A stretch of 64,000 nucleotides of DNA from assembly GCA_963832785.1 (NCBI GenBank), contig CAWHVF010000008.1, forward strand, positions 1-64,000. Reading direction: 5' to 3'. Below are positions 63,560-64,000 of this stretch, piece after piece (position 1 is the first letter of the stretch; every line of letters begins with the position of its first letter). Both the position numbers and the translations under genes were made by a program. The DNA comes from CAWBRT01 sp963832785 (GTDB lineage: Bacteria; Acidobacteriota; Terriglobia; Terriglobales; Acidobacteriaceae). The notes beneath the pieces were generated by a model. That model saw only the letters and a program-made list of their open reading frames with translations. It did not search any database and was not told the origin of the DNA.

Positions 63560-64000
63560 TAGCGCACCTCCCCGCTGGCGATGTCGATCTGCGCGCGCGT
63601 GTTCAACTCCGTACAACACCAGACGGCGGCATTGCCCAGCTCGGGATAAAACTTGATGAGCGGGAAGCCGGCCACGATCTTCTTGTCGGCAAGCCGGTGC
63701 GAGAGCACGTAAGGATCTTCCCCGGTCTGCACTACGAACTCGTTGAAGCGGGGCGCGCCTTCGAAGAGGATTTTTGCCTTTTCGGCAAACTTTTTGCGCG
63801 CGTAAGCGGCCTTGGCCAGGTTTTGCCGGGCCAGCTCCTTCATGCCCTGGCGGCCGTAAGTGGTCATGAAGATGTTGGCCATCAGGGCGATCAAGGCCTG
63901 GTTGGTGCAGATGTTCGAGGTGGCCTTCTCGCGGCGAATGTGCTGCTCGCGGGTGGAAAGGGTGAGCACAAAGCCGCGCTTGCCGTTGCGGTCGCGCGTC
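63559..64000 (-). CDS. gcvPA: Glycine dehydrogenase (decarboxylating) subunit 1, partial
   Basis: Only the C-terminal ~147 codons are inside the window; the reading continues from the right edge (TRDRNGKRGFVLTLSTREQHI). STREQHIRREKATSNICTNQAL and the closing PELGNAAVWCCTELNTRAQI are the family marks. With gcvPB it forms the P-protein that decarboxylates glycine on PLP. The rest of the glycine cleavage system is expected to the right. Confidence 0.95.
   Translation of the reverse strand, partial: TRDRNGKRGFVLTLSTREQHIRREKATSNICTNQALIALMANIFMTTYGRQGMKELARQNLAKAAYARKKFAEKAKILFEGAPRFNEFVVQTGEDPYVLSHRLADKKIVAGFPLIKFYPELGNAAVWCCTELNTRAQIDIASGEVR

Overview
The window looks like a chromosomal contig of an Acidobacteriota bacterium of the Terriglobia/Koribacter type (inference from protein flavour, gene order and interspersed palindromic repeats; no database search was possible). 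Most of it is high-GC, densely packed housekeeping sequence, mainly on the minus strand. I found no CRISPR array and no clear defence locus. The best unexplained material is repeats, small mobile elements and a few odd proteins.

Left end (1-5031): the first ~620 bases join pieces of unrelated origin: an AT-rich lpxB fragment, a GC-rich glnA tail in three reading frames, then an integrated-island module (Cys-motif protein, AlpA-like regulator, HTH/zinc-ribbon protein, tyrosine recombinase). A second, P4-type integrase sits beside a tRNA-Ser(GGA), the usual island insertion site.

5310-12500: a LuxR-type regulator with an apparently non-phosphorylatable receiver, a PilZ protein, glmS, purS, a LytTR response regulator, a Sua5-type tRNA t6A enzyme, a complete 865-bp IS5-family element with a frameshift site, and an HU/IHF-like protein.

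12668-23164: a site-2-type membrane protease converges on a long minus-strand run: MsbA-like exporter, yicC, gmk, rpoZ, coaBC, family-4 uracil-DNA glycosylase and priA. priA carries an in-frame palindromic repeat.

23427-31974: rapZ, hpf, rpoN, lptB and a large LptC/LptA-like protein, the classic rpoN/LPS-export neighbourhood, plus an RDD protein.

32172-43485: a beta-CASP nuclease, an M1-like protein without its zinc motif overlapping rlmB, a long-tailed hfq, a 141-bp mobile repeat, holB-tmk, a solitary possible PD-(D/E)XK nuclease, a PIG-L deacetylase, a hydroxyacyl-CoA-type dehydrogenase and rnhB.

43570-49276: rnc, two tandem signal peptidases, an AsmA-like protein and a small anchored protein, overlapping for the most part.

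49480-64000: second copy of the mobile repeat, a PAS remnant joined to chrA, Fur-box-controlled feoAB, a Pro/Thr repeat surface protein, uvrA with a one-base frameshift, two secreted proteins of unknown role, and gcvPB/gcvPA (gcvPA runs off the end).

The frameshifts (glnA piece, the gene at 734, uvrA in a G-run) suggest that some indels may be sequencing errors. The most noteworthy observation is the pair of ~141-bp elements with 17-bp terminal inverted repeats and apparent 8-bp target duplications.
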